From: Colletotrichum lupini
Lineage: Eukaryota; Ascomycota; Sordariomycetes; Glomerellales; Glomerellaceae
NCBI RefSeq assembly: GCF_023278565.1
Contig: NC_064676.1
Span: forward strand, 6,820,001-6,884,000
Length of the DNA: 64,000 nucleotides
Direction of reading: 5' to 3'
Part shown: positions 1-11,750 of the stretch, piece by piece
Layout of the letters: the number at the start of each line of letters is the position of its first letter
How positions within the stretch are numbered: the stretch's first letter is position 1
The notes under the pieces: model-generated
Told to the model about the DNA's origin: nothing
Seen by the model: only the letters and a program-made list of their open reading frames with translations
Databases searched by the model: none
Translations under genes and position numbers: made by a program

Positions 1-345
1 AATACTACCCCACGGAAGATCTTGGGCCATCGACTAAGTGACTAGTGCGCGCTCTCTTCCCACTCAGCCTCTATTGCGACGTTCAACCGAGTGGGAGTAT
101 CCATGTCTGCAGAGATGACCCAACAAGTCGAAAATTGCACCACTGCAGGTAGAAACACGGCTTGTGGCTGCTGGGGTTTCGATCTGAGGTGGGCAAATTT
201 CCCAGGCGAGGTGAGAGAATACAATAAGGATGACTGAAGGCCTCTGCTCTTCGATCATAGAAGGAGACTTGTTTCTTCTTCTTGGTTCTTCACAACTCAA
301 CTCAAATTACGCCACTTACGCAAATCATCTGGAGGTCCGTTAAAC
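1..345. other. Upstream flank, no gene recognised
   Basis: I see no convincing coding region here. It should hold the promoter and 5' leader of the rhodopsin-like gene that starts at 346. No specific motif was identified. Confidence 0.4.
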
Positions 346-1848
346 ATGGCGGCGAACGTCCTGGTTAGGAACCTCAATGCGATACAAGAGACTCAACAAC
401 AGGCCTCCGTCAGCACCGTCGACCATGCCCTCGATGGCCAATCCCGATTTGGAGAGATAGTGGCTATTCTGGCTGTTGGATCCGTTCTGTCGACTGCGGC
501 GGTCAGTCTCCGGGTTTACACCAGGGTTAGGATGCTGCGAACTTTTGGGCTGGACGACTCGGTGATGGTGGTTGCCCAGGTGAGCAATAACAACATCTTC
601 CTGATGCTAAGACTTGCTGGCTCATATCATTACTTTCTCAGATGTTCCTTATCGGATCAGCTGTTGCCATTGGGCTTGGTAAGTCCATCTGATACCTCAC
701 AATCTAGAGTCTCTTACTAACGACAATGAAGAAAGCAAATGGGGTCTTGGCTTTCATTCATGGGTTCCTCCACCCGAGGACTACGTCCCATACATGAAGG
801 TAAATCCTATCGCGATCAACTCACCCCCGAGTCTATACTCACAACAACATCAGTCCTTCTACACCTCGATCATCGTGTACAACATCGCGACCTGCCTCGT
901 CAAGATCTCCATCCTATTGCAATACCGCCGCATCTTCGCCATCGACATTATGCAGAAGTTGACGTTGTGGGGTCTTGCCTTTATGATCTCGTGGACTGCC
1001 ATGCTCTCCTTCCTTCAACCAATGATGTGTCTTCCCGTAGCCGCTTTCTGGGATCCGACCATCGAAGGCCGCTGCATAGACTTCCTTGCCATCTGGTACA
1101 CCATGGCCGGAGTCAACCTCGTAGCCGACTTTGCCATTTTCAGCATGCCGATTCCGGTCATCAACTCACTGCAACTTCCTCGCAAGCAGAAGCGAATGTT
1201 GCTCGTTGTCTTCTGTCTCGGATTCTTGTAAGTCTTCATCCATACTCCCCTGATATTTATTGTTCTAAGTCGTCTTTCAACAGCACATGCATCATCTCTG
1301 CACTCAGAATCCGAACCCTCCGCGTTGCTGCAGATACAAAAGACCCGTACTGGGATAATGTGGACGCCGCCACATGGTCCTTCCTCGAGGTCGCCATCGG
1401 CATCCTGGCGGCATGTCTTCCTACCCTTCGACCGATATTCGTTACTCTGCTGCCACGCCTCTTTAACGCGTCTTCACTGCAGTTCAGGAGTAGTGGCAGG
1501 CCATCGAAATACGGTAATCCGTATGCTCAACCAAGCGAAGGAAACAACAGGGCCAGTTTTATGCACGGGCTGGGATTCCACCGCCCTATGAGCAGCACAG
1601 AGGGGTTGAATCGCCAAGACGGAGTTGAAATGTCCGGTCAAGAGAGCGAGACGTCGGCTGAGTACACCGTCAGCGTTAGCACAGGAGCACCCGAAAGCCT
1701 CGACAAAATGTCTCGGGTGAAGAGCAAGAGAGACAGTGTGATGGATGGCCAGCATATCAGGGGGCATATTCGGACTACGACTGTGGTGACTCAGGAGGTC
1801 ACGTTCGAGAAGCCCTCTAGTTCCAAGTCTAACCCAGACCAGGATTAA
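346..1848 (+). CDS. Rhodopsin-like (PTH11/SAT4-type) seven-helix integral membrane protein
   Basis: Exons are 346-579, 642-678, 732-799, 854-1227 and 1284-1848, giving 425 aa. All four introns are GT-AG and the frame is kept throughout. The first helix is near residues 35-55 and is followed by the short basic 'RVYTRVRM' loop and 'GLDDSVMV', a pattern typical of the fungal rhodopsin-like domain. Later hallmarks are 'YNIATCLVKISILLQYRRIF' and 'RIRTLRV...DPYWDNVDAATWSFLEVAIGI'. The C-terminal ~120 residues are a polar Ser/Glu-rich cytoplasmic tail. Members include PTH11-like receptors of plant-associated fungi, but most have no assigned ligand. This one lacks an N-terminal CFEM domain and a clear signal peptide. 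The family call is firm and the function unknown. A second member lies at 11751-13209. Confidence 0.85.
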
Positions 1849-2105
1849 GAGGATGAGTTATTTCTTTTGTTCAGGTTTGTCTTAGTTGTATTGATGTGAG
1901 GATATGTTTCCTTTCCTTGTGTCTTATTTTGGTTCATGTTATACCCCACTTTTACCTCTACTTATTGTCATTCGCTTCTTTCGTTAGTTAGAGGTCTTAT
2001 CCAGATATTTACCTCCTGCGCGGGTTCAAGCGTAGTTTTACAAATCTAATTCTGTTTGTCTACTTAAGATGGTCCCGAAATCTCCAACGCATGGTACTGC
2101 TGAAC

Positions 2106-5100
2106 CTAGTCGGAGTATTCTTCCAGCACACTTCGTGGCTCTACATACTTCCCTAGCGGCTTGTAGTCAATGTCGTACCCAAACGCCTTCGGTCCACCAA
2201 TCTCTAGACCAGCTTGAGTCTCAGTCCATCGTGGCGAGCAAGTAATACCAATCACGGTGACTCTGTACCCGTACTTGAACTCAGGCACTCCGAGAGCCCG
2301 GCCCGACTCGTTGTCCAAGATTGAGATCAGATCCGGCACAGCAGCCACTATGCTAGTCTTGCCGCCCTCATCAGTATGCTCGGCCAGGATGTTCTCGTTC
2401 TTAAAAGGGATCTTCATCGTGCCCCCTTGTGCGACGGCAGCAACCCTCTCCTTGTTGTTCGCAGCTTCGTCTTCATCGCCGCTTTCAAAGGCGGCGATAT
2501 GCACCTCACCATAAGAATGGCCCTTGAAAAGCCGCCTCTCAACCTTCATAATCTTGCCCCTAAACAAGACCTTGGCAGCCTCAAGACCACCGGCTTCTTT
2601 GATGATGGACTCGGCGACCGTGCTCATGGTGTTGGTTGCTTGGCAGAGAGCAATGCAGCGCCCAATACGCCATGCAAGAGATACAGTATTCAGAACGCCA
2701 AATTTCTTGACCTTATCGGTGGTAGTAGGCTTGGCTGCCATGCCTACACGAGAACCCATCTCAGAGCAGGAGGCGCGTAGAGCGCGGTCGACGATTTCGT
2801 CGTTGGGCGCTCTGGTCATGACGATGGTCTTGCCGTCTCCGGAGTCGATGGCACACGGCACCAGCTCCAAAGGGGCATGTACGGCCAATGTCGTTTGCCA
2901 GTACGTTGGGTACGCTCTACCCATCCAGTCGCCATCAATGATAGGACTGTCGTAGAACCGGGATGAGCCAACGAGGAAAGGTTCGAGACCGTTGGCACCA
3001 CCAATCTCGAGACCCATCACGGCATCGAACTTGTCATGGCGAAGGTACTCCATCAAGCCCTTGAATGCGTCTACCGTCTCGATGGACTGCAGTCGTTCAA
3101 TGGAGACAGCGGGTGAACCCATGTGGCCTGGTCGAAGTTAGTCAATCACTAAGACGCCATGCGTTAACGAGATCAGTCTACTTACCACCCCAGTAGATGA
3201 CATCTGAATCCTTCAGTGAGGAGGGCTCAATGACACGCATCTTGTGTCCGGCTCTGAGCATATTCCGAAGCTGGATCTTCGACGCGGCCGGGCTTCCACC
3301 ACCTGCACATCCCAGCACGTAACAGCCATCGGCAAGATACTCCAAGTCAGTTTCAGTGATATGCCATTCCGAAACACCGCTCGCATTCCGAGTAACGGTC
3401 GGCTTGTACTTGGCTGGGTTAGTCTTTTCTTCTTCCACGGTTGCCCGCGTCAAGTCTTTAGTCGCTTCAACCTGCTCCTCGCCGTCCTCTTCCTCTGAGT
3501 CCTCGAGAACCTCTTCCAACTTGGCATGGGGGTCAATGTCACCAACTGCTTTGACAAGTGTTCGGATCTGGTTGGCGACGTATTGCAGTGGCATCGTCTC
3601 GATTTCGGCAATCTTGATGCTTTCCGGGATCGCACCAGCAGCAATAGCGCGCTCGACGGCCATCTTCTTGGCGTTCTCGATGGCTTGCCCTTCTGTCTGG
3701 TGAGTTGTACCTTGCACGATATCAACAGCGCCGCATACACGTGCGATGGCTGCTCCGACAGCGTTGGCGACATCGTGGAACGGCGGTCGGACGAGCTTGG
3801 AGGCACCTTTCAGGCTTTCCGGTGACAAAATGGCGCCTCCACCGACGAGGAGGACCGGGACAGGGTCGGGTGAAGTTTTGATAACATCAACGGCACCCTC
3901 CAGCAGTGCCTTGATGCGGAGGATTGCCTCTTCTACAAAAGCAGAGTCTAGGCTGTTGGCGTGCTTAGTTGTGCCCACGAATGCTTTGCCCGCTGCGACT
4001 GCGATGTCCGTCGTCGTACAAACATCCCCTCCAAAGACAAGTGCGCGTGTGGTTAGCTCGAGTCCGACAGACTCTGGGCCGACTTTGACTTTGCCATCCA
4101 CGTTTCTGACAATGGAACCTCCTCCGAGACCGACGGAGTGGAGGTGAGGCATGGAGTAGTTGACTCTTACTCCAGCCACGGTGACATACGCCGATGCTTG
4201 TCTAGGCATGCCTGAAGGAAGCAGGACGCCAACGTCAGATGTTGTCCCGCCAATGTCTACCACTATAGCAGAGCTATCACCGCCAGTGTCTAGGCCCGCG
4301 AGATAAGCAGCTCCACGCATTGAGTTTGTGGGACCGCTCGAGAACGTGCGGATTGGGATCTTGGCCGCAGACGCCGCGTCAAGGATGGTGCCATCGTTTT
4401 GCGTCAAGAAGAGAGGGCAAGAGAGGTTAAGTCTCTTCATTGCGAGACGGAATCTGCTCACATTCTTCCTTGCATAGCGCAAGATAGCACCGTTCAGGAT
4501 AGCGGCATTCTCTCGCTCAATGAAGCCAATGCTCGCACTCGCCTCCTTGCTGCACACAACATCTACGCCAGATACTTCGCGGAGAATGATGTCGCGAACC
4601 TTTTCCTCTTGCCCAAAGACTTCGTCGATAGGTGAGTAGACACCAGATACCACAACTGCGCCGACGCCACTCTCGCGGTTCTTGGCGCACTCGGCAACAA
4701 CCTGAGATTCCACCACTGGCGCCTCTTGTGAGCCGTCAATGTGTAATCCCCCGTCGACGATGCCAACGTAAGACTGGATCACGGCTGCTAGGTCCGGAGG
4801 GAACTCGGCGAAAGCGGGCACCTCACGCAAGAAGGATTTGCTGAGTCGTAGAACGCCCACACGCTGCAGGCGGCGAACATCACGCTCGATGACTGCATTG
4901 ATAAAGTGTGTTGTTCCGATGGTCACACTTGCGATTCGTTCCGGCGAGTCTGTCAAGCCGGCGGCGGCGAGCACAGTGCTTACGGCGGTCTCGATGCCTG
5001 CGCTTGCATCGGGGGTGGTGGGAGTTTTGAAGTGCGCGAGAACCCCGCGGTCCGCAGTATTTTGGAGACTTAAATCGATTGCGACGGCATCCGTATTCGT

Positions 5101-5283
5101 TCCTTCGAAAAAACATTATCAGCGAGGTCTCGTTTTGAGAAAATGAGTCTCTTCAATATGTAAAATCTTGTTTCCGGGTTGAGACACTCATTGTGTTTTG
5201 AGCTGACGGTTGGAGCTTCCAGACTCACCTCCAACATCAACTCCAATTCGAACAGTACGTTGTGATGGTGGCATCTCTCCCAT
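2106..5283 (-). CDS. Hydantoinase A / S-methyl-thiohydantoin desulfurase (DUF917) fusion protein
   Basis: Exons on the minus strand are 5283-5229, 5102-3186 and 3127-2106, giving 997 aa. The start ATG precedes 'TVRIGVDVGG', and splicing completes the conserved 'DVGGTNTD' nucleotide-binding loop across intron 1. Residues ~8-530 are a hydantoinase/oxoprolinase A domain ('TIGTTHFINAVIER', 'VDIGGTTSDVGVLL', 'GLGGGSIV'). A very acidic linker ('EDSEEEDGEEQVE') follows. From ~residue 595 a DUF917 domain begins ('GCYVLGCAGGGSP', 'YWGGHMGSPAVS', 'GGANGLEPF'). Members hydrolyse hydantoin or oxoproline-type rings; DUF917 is linked to S-methyl thiohydantoin desulfurisation. It is divergent from an NCS1 permease, suggesting linked uptake and breakdown of a hydantoin-like compound. 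The exact substrate is inference. No break is visible. Confidence 0.88.
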
Positions 5284-6044
5284 GTTGGTACTTTGGTCGC
5301 ACAACAGCTCTGTTTGTTGCGATATTATCAGCTTGTTGCTCTTCTCCAGGTCTTCAGTTCAATCACTTGGTTGGGTATGACTGTCCCAGTCTCATATACC
5401 TAATCAGCGCTCATTCCTTTGGCTCCAAGCTATTCGTGTCAGCAAACCCCGAATGGCAACGTCGCAAGCTCTTGGCCAAAGCTCGTGTCGTCGGAGATCA
5501 TCCCACAGGCATGCCGCCTGAGCGGATGAAGCGGTTAAATGGGCTCCCAAGACCACGGCCACGGCCAGATACTGTCTGCCACTAGTCTTTAAGACGGCGC
5601 AAAGGATAGATAATGAATGATAATCGGGCAGGTACAACCGCTTGGCTACTCCGTGCAACCATGCAGTTAGAGGTCCGGACACCAGATGCCGAACGATGAT
5701 GTTGCGGGGTAAACTTGGATCCCCTGGGTTTGTTGATCTCCAGACTTTGCCCAATGCCGTTCTTATCACCGGCTTTGCTCCACCCTCGCGTGAAACTATG
5801 ATAAGAGCTTCACACCTAAGGTGTGTTTGGAGGCATTCTCCAACGATAAGAAATAGCCTAAGTTGATAGCTACACATACCAAACGCCAGCGTCTAGGTTA
5901 TCGGCTGAGGTTTTGGATGACGCGAAGGTCTGCCAAGCGGGCGCCAATGCAACGTACCAGAAGCATTACCGATATGGAGGAACTGCATCCAGGATGCGCG
6001 TGAGCGTGGACTCTCGTCGCCTGCGGAATCATTAAACCAAGCGA
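5284..6044. promoter_or_regulatory. Divergent intergenic region between hydantoinase fusion and NCS1 permease genes
   Basis: About 760 bp separates the two divergent starts. I recognise no gene in it. By position it must contain both promoters, so shared control, for example by nitrogen status, is plausible. No specific site was identified. Confidence 0.4.
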
Positions 6045-7915
6045 ATGTCCCTCACCCGGCCGCGAAGTCATTGGGAGTCTTTGTGCAAGTCCCATGGACT
6101 CGTTACTATTACCATGAGTCTCCGTGGATTTTTGAGATGGGCTCGGCTGCCCGACACTGATGTAGCTGAATCAAACGTGTGGATTAACGAAGACATCAGA
6201 CCCCTTCCTCCAAACCGTAGAAGATGGACAACTTCAACTTTCATATCATTCTGGTTGACTAACCAGGTTGCAAGTCAGTGAAAAATTATTCATGATAAAC
6301 TCATTGGGCAAGCTAACAGAGTGATAGTCTCCAATTGGCAACTCGGAGCATCTCTCGTCGCTGCTGGACTCTCTGTCTGGCAAAGCGTGATTGCCATTGT
6401 CATTGGCAAAGTAATTATTGCCCTTGTTGCCATCTTTAACGGACATGTCGGCGCACATTGGCACATCGGATTTCCAGTCGTTTCCCGGTACATCTGGGGC
6501 GTGTACGGGCAGTACATAATCCTCATTCAGAGAATCATTCTCAGTTTGGTGTGGTTTGCTGTACAGTCGTGGACCGGAGGTTTGACAGTTGTCAACTGGT
6601 GAGTACCTCTCAAACAAAACATCAATCGCCTCTGTGTGACCTAATGCTTACGAATTTCAGTCTTTCGGCAATTTTCCCATCGTTCGAATCATTAGGCAAC
6701 GTGTTCCCCGAGTCCTCACACCTTACCACCAAAGACTTCATCGGTTGGATCATTTTCAACGTGCTCCTCATTCCCATCCTTTACATCCGGCCTGAGAGGA
6801 TCCAGAAACTTCTTCTGGCTTTCAACACCATCTCCTCAATAACACTCATATCCATCATGATTTGGGCTCTGGCAACAGCCGGCGAAGCAGGGTCTCTAGT
6901 CCGCCAAGGGTCAAAGCAAATGTCCTCAAGCGAACTCGGCTGGCAAATCGTCCATGGCATCACTACCGTTATCGGTAGTATTGCTGTCGGATTGACCAAC
7001 CAGCCGGACTACTGTCGCTTTGCTCGGAAGCCCGGAGACCAGGTTTTCGGACAATGGTTCAGCATCATCTTCTTTGGAGCCATCTTCCCTACCTTTGGCT
7101 GCTTGGCAGCTTCGGCAACTGGCGTCATCTACGGCGAGCCGATCTGGAACCCGCCCTTGATCGTCCAAGCATGGCTAGATTCGAGTTACAACGCCAAAAG
7201 CCGCGCAGGTGCCTTTTTCGCTGGGCTTGGTCTCCTCTGTATCCAACTGAGTATCAACTCTGTTGATAATGCTTTCTCCGCTGGCATGGATCTGTCTGGT
7301 CTGTTCTGTCGGTACATCAACATCAGACGCGGCGCTTACATCGGTCTCGTGCTGAGTATTGCGCTCTGCCCATGGGAACTCCTGTCATCGGCGGCGGTCT
7401 TCATCAGCGTACTCTCCGCTTACAGCGTCTTTCTTGGTCCCATCATTGGCATCCAAATCTGCGACTACTTCATCATCCGCAAACGCAGAATCAAGCTGTC
7501 AGACCTCTACCACCCTCGTCCAGATGGCTCTTTCTACTACTGCAAGGGGTTCAACCCTAGAACCTTCATCGCCTGGGTGTGCGGCTTTGCGACACAGCTT
7601 CCAGGTTTTGCTGCTAGCGTTACACCTGATAGCGTCAAAGTTGCTGAGGGCTGGATCAATCTTTACTACCTAGCGTTTCCACTGGGTTTCGCCATATCGT
7701 TCTTGTTACATCTGGGCATCAACACCATCTGGCCCCCTCATGAAGCCGGTGTTATTGATGAGGTGGACTACTATGCGACTTTCACTGATGACGAAGCAAG
7801 AAAGCTGGGAGTTTTGCCGCTTGATACCGAAATCATCGAGGGCTCGCATAAGGGTGTTGAGGGGCACGACTCTGAGAAGGGGCCTCGAACATGGTTGAAG
7901 TCTATGCTGGGTTAG
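6045..7915 (+). CDS. NCS1-family nucleobase/allantoin/hydantoin permease
   Basis: Exons are 6045-6273, 6328-6598 and 6661-7915, giving 584 aa from the first ATG or 561 aa from the ATG at 6114. The second start ('MSLRGFLRWARL') may be the real one, and an upstream exon cannot be excluded. Family signatures are 'NEDIRPLPPNRRRW' before the first helix, 'ISNWQLGASLVAAGLS', 'GHVGAHWHIGFPVVSRYIWG', 'TNQPDYCRFARKPGDQVFGQ', 'NSVDNAFSAGMDLSGL' and 'GPIIGIQICDYFIIRKR'. These fit the Fur4/Dal4/Mhp1 type with about 12 membrane helices. The C-terminus is a hydrophilic cytosolic tail. NCS1 proteins import uracil, allantoin, uridine, thiamine or hydantoins. The divergent hydantoinase gene makes a hydantoin or related ring the best guess for substrate. 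Confidence 0.87.
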
Positions 7916-8191
7916 TTGAGATGTGCTGGGTACTTTAATGCCCTACAATACTTAGATAGCTTGCTCAAAAGGAAGTGGAAATGTGTCTTATAGCGTGTTA
8001 TTATCGTCTTCATGCAGCAGACATCAAGATCGCCACCCTTCATCGCGTGATATCGTATCTTCATAGCTTCATACTTACATCATTAGATACTATGTAATAC
8101 CTTTCAGTCTATCATTCCATGTTCATCGAATAAGCAGCCGATGTTCGTCCAGACCCTGAGCTGTGTCGGCATTGCCGTATTTGTCGGATAC

Positions 8192-9708
8192 TCAAAGGTA
8201 GAAGTAACAGAATGGTCCTGACAAGGTGTCCATCACATCTGCAATCTTGATTGAGGGACCCGTGTATCCCATATCAATAACATCCGTGAGTTGAGTTTTC
8301 GCGGATGGCGGGCTGTTGGCCCAGGTAATGTGACCGTAATCACCTCCGTTCAATTCCTGTTGACGTGCGGCAGGATCCAGCGCTTGCCTTAGAGCCAGAT
8401 ATTAGAAGAGTGCATTGGATACGATGATTTACCCGAATGGAAGACTTACCAAAAAGTCCACATGCGGTCCATCATACCGTGATGAACCCAGAATGCAGGG
8501 TCGCCAGGGGACGTGAAAAGGTCCGCACCTGGATCACCGGAGATGGCATAGTGCATTCCTCCATGAGGTCCAATCTCAGGGGTGTAAGGAACTCCCTCGC
8601 TCAAAAGCCTATATTCCGAGATGTTGGGCTTGAGCAACAAGTCTGAGGGTCCATCAGCATCGGTCATCACGTGATAGGCGCTGGCAGAGGTACTCGCTCA
8701 ACACCGTTGTGTAGTTCGCGTATCTTTGGTTCATAGCCGGGCCCACGTCGCGCTTCAAACCGCGAGGGTTGTAGCCCAGGCCACCGTCCGGCCCGGGCGC
8801 TGTGCCCTCAAGGCCACCGACCGGGCCAAGATTGACAGACATGTTTGCAAAAGGCCCAGTAGTCACGAAACCTCCGCCGACACCAGCAGGCAGCTGGATG
8901 CTTGAGCCGCCAATTCCCACGGGAGGCTCAATGACAGGCCCATCATGGGGGATGTACTCGCCGTTTCCGCCGAGACTGTAAGGGTCCCCGTTGAAGATAG
9001 GGGATAATTCAGGCGCAGAAGCGTACTTAGGCCAGTCCCAGTACTGATATCTCACAATGAGCGAAAGGAAATCAACCGTCAAGATTTGGTCTAAACTCAC
9101 AGGTTGATAGCCGGTGTAGCCACATTCCTCGCGCAAAGCCTTTTCGTAGAGATGCACGAACCAGCGATGCCATGGCATAAAGCTACCCGTGTAGTGGATC
9201 GTCATGGTCTGCTGAATATGGGTCACGACAAAGTCATCAAACTGTGTAGCGAGTCAGTCGAGTCCGGGTTACCGCAAAAAAAGTTCGGACAAAGCCGTGG
9301 GATGATATTACATACCCGAGATCGAGCACCAGAGGAGACATTAGCCGGCGTTCGTGGCGGCAGGCTTTGAAGACACTTGACGGCGTTCACATAAGAAAGC
9401 CTCTCGGTCAATGAAAGCGAGCCACTATTTGCTTGTCAGTCATCGGCTATGATTTTGAGCCCAAGTTCCAGCACTTACTACTCCCGACGGAAGACCATGT
9501 TGCTTGTCGTGCAGTTGGCTGATTCACCGCGCTTTTTCAACCTGGCCTCCCGCTCATCTAGTGACTTGAACACATTAGCTTGGATGCTGGCAGTGAGATC
9601 GGCAAACTGAGCCCCGTCTGTGGTTGAGTCGCCGCGTGGCTTGACCGAAGGCGCGGCGAACACGACCGATGCCAGGGCGGCTGATGAGAGGACGGACGAA
9701 ACCTTCAT
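8192..9708 (-). CDS. Secreted tyrosinase (type-3 copper enzyme)
   Basis: Exons on the minus strand are 9708-9479, 9424-9316, 9241-9101, 9043-8698, 8642-8450 and 8387-8192, giving 404 aa. The ATG opens a signal peptide ('MKVSSVLSSAALASVVFAAP'). Copper site A has H121, H129 and H138 in 'THIQQTMTIHYTGSFMPWHRW', followed by 'LREECGYTGYQPYWDWPKYA'. Copper site B has H302 and H306 in 'GPHGGMHY' and the HH pair of 'DPAFWVHHGMMDRMW'. A Gly/Pro-rich segment lies between them. Tyrosinases oxidise phenols to o-quinones; the class occurs in melanin pathways and in ustiloxin-type peptide loci. The fourth intron (8697-8643) starts with GC instead of GT, and without it the frame breaks. It is a short-form enzyme with no large C-terminal domain. 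Confidence 0.88.
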
Positions 9709-11750
9709 GTTGCACAGCTCTGTCAAATTGAAATGAGATGCAGATCACAAGAAGGTGTTTATCGCTCTGGTCACGACAAAGGTTGGGAGAGACAGCGGCA
9801 CTGACCAGCAGTTACCGAGACTAATAAAGGCGAGCGTAGTAGCGCACGCAGCAGGGGTCTTGCGGACCACCATGCCGGTAAGTTGGAGAATTTCCACAGT
9901 CATTTCGATAGGAAGCTTCAGTGGCTCGATCAAAATATGCTAAATCATTTTGAGTCGGCAACCGATGCAGGTCTGCGGCGCTGTATGCAAGATGCCTGCG
10001 ATGTTGCGGTGGAGTGGCAAGGCAAGAAGTCTGGCTGTATCCGAACCAACCAACTCAATTTTCAACTATCTCAAAGACCTCACCAAGCTCACCGCATGCT
10101 TACCTCACTTTCCGCCTGTGCCGCCCTGCCGTACCCGCACCCTAATTGTCTTCATGCATGTTTGTAACTTGGTAACCGTGGCTATGTATCGCTCCATCAC
10201 CATGGTACTTACCTCTATACGGCATAGCAGCATTCTGCAGAAGAGCAGCCACCGTTTCATCCCGGTGCAGACACCTTTAGATATACCGGGGGGAGAGTGG
10301 GGCGCCGGGGCCGGCAAATGGACGGCGCATACTCAAGAATCTTTGATGGCCGGCACACCACCGTCAAAGATGTATTTGGCCAAGTTGTTCGAGTCGTATT
10401 GGAATGACAGAGTCTTCCCTGGCCATTGAATTGCTCGTCGTAATCCCCATGAGTCACTTCTTAGCCGTTCTGTCTTCCGGGGCAGTTGCCCGGGACCTGA
10501 AGTACCTCGGTCATGGAGCCTACTCGGGTAATTTTCTGACCCCGGGCTTGACCTATCGCTTTGAAAATGAACGTCAAGAAGTACTCCGTAGATGTCAAGA
10601 GATTCCGCTCAGCCATTACAAAGCCAGGTTCTTTTACGTATTCCTGCCGCAAGGCTTCGAACCCGAGGGGAAATTGTATGTGTATTGTGTGAGTTCAGTG
10701 TGGAGCGTCTGATCAAAAATACAAATTGCGTCAACATGAACACGATGGAACGCATTGATCGTTCCAGTATCCCGTCGGTCTAATCCTTGCACTGTGCCTA
10801 GTTGCATTCGTCACTGCAGCGATCAATTCTCCGGTGAAGGACGAGTTGGTGAGTATTCGTAGCTTGAAAAGCGCAATGTGCAATTACACTACAGGCATCA
10901 CAGAACAGATGATGCCAGGCCGGTCAAAGTTTTCGGTCATACATAATACCCAGTTGGCAAGGCCCAGTTGACACCAATTAATGTCGCAAAAGGCAGCTAG
11001 CATGCGACGCGGCTGTTCCCGTCGAAAATAAGTCGAGAATAACCTCTCGAGCAGGGCAACTGTGAGATTCAATGAGTGTTGGTACCTACCAATCGCTGCT
11101 ACTGTGTTATCCTGAGCATGACTTACCCCTGACCCAAGCCAACGGTTCTTGAGCCGGCAGTACTGACTGCCGCAATCGGATATTGGCAAGTAACTGTGCA
11201 GATGCAGCCTGATCTCCGAATGATGCACCACCACATCGGATCCCATTGCGAGCATGATAAGTCCTGTTCTAACATATTCTTGTGGTGAGAGATCCATTCG
11301 CTGGATTGCAGGTGCATATGAGATAGGCACTTTGATAGACCCGTTGAAGGATGCCACCCCTGCCAACATGTTCGTGATGTGGTACGGATGCGGATCTGTT
11401 TAAAGATGAACCATGTTGGAAACTTTGACCAACTTTGACAAGATGTACTCCGCAGCTCTGATTGATCTACGGTGACCCCTGGAATATGGTGTCAAATTCT
11501 TCGCAGGATACTGAGTCAATCACCGAGAGTGGGCAAATATCATTATATTCCCAGGCCTTCAACCTAAAGGAGATAACTCAAATGGTGAAAGGAAAACATG
11601 AGCCATGTGCCACAAAGTGACAGCGTGGCCCAGCTGATGCGGGCCATCTTGAGCTGGGGAAGGAAACCAAGACTTTGTTCAATCACCAAGAAGTCTTGTT
11701 TGCACTTCCGAATCACTGCTTCCAAGGTTGTCCCTGCAGGCTAGTCCGCC
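9709..11750. other. Intergenic stretch without a recognisable gene
   Basis: About 2 kb. The longest open frame is 161 codons on the minus strand (11369-10884). It matches no family I know and has no signal peptide or helix pattern I trust. Other frames here are short and overlapping. It may hold the tyrosinase promoter and the 5' region of the gene starting at 11751. Confidence 0.35.

Noticed and set aside
10884..11369. 161-codon open frame on the minus strand
   Set aside because: No recognisable domain, signal peptide or splice context; similar lengths arise by chance in GC-balanced DNA.
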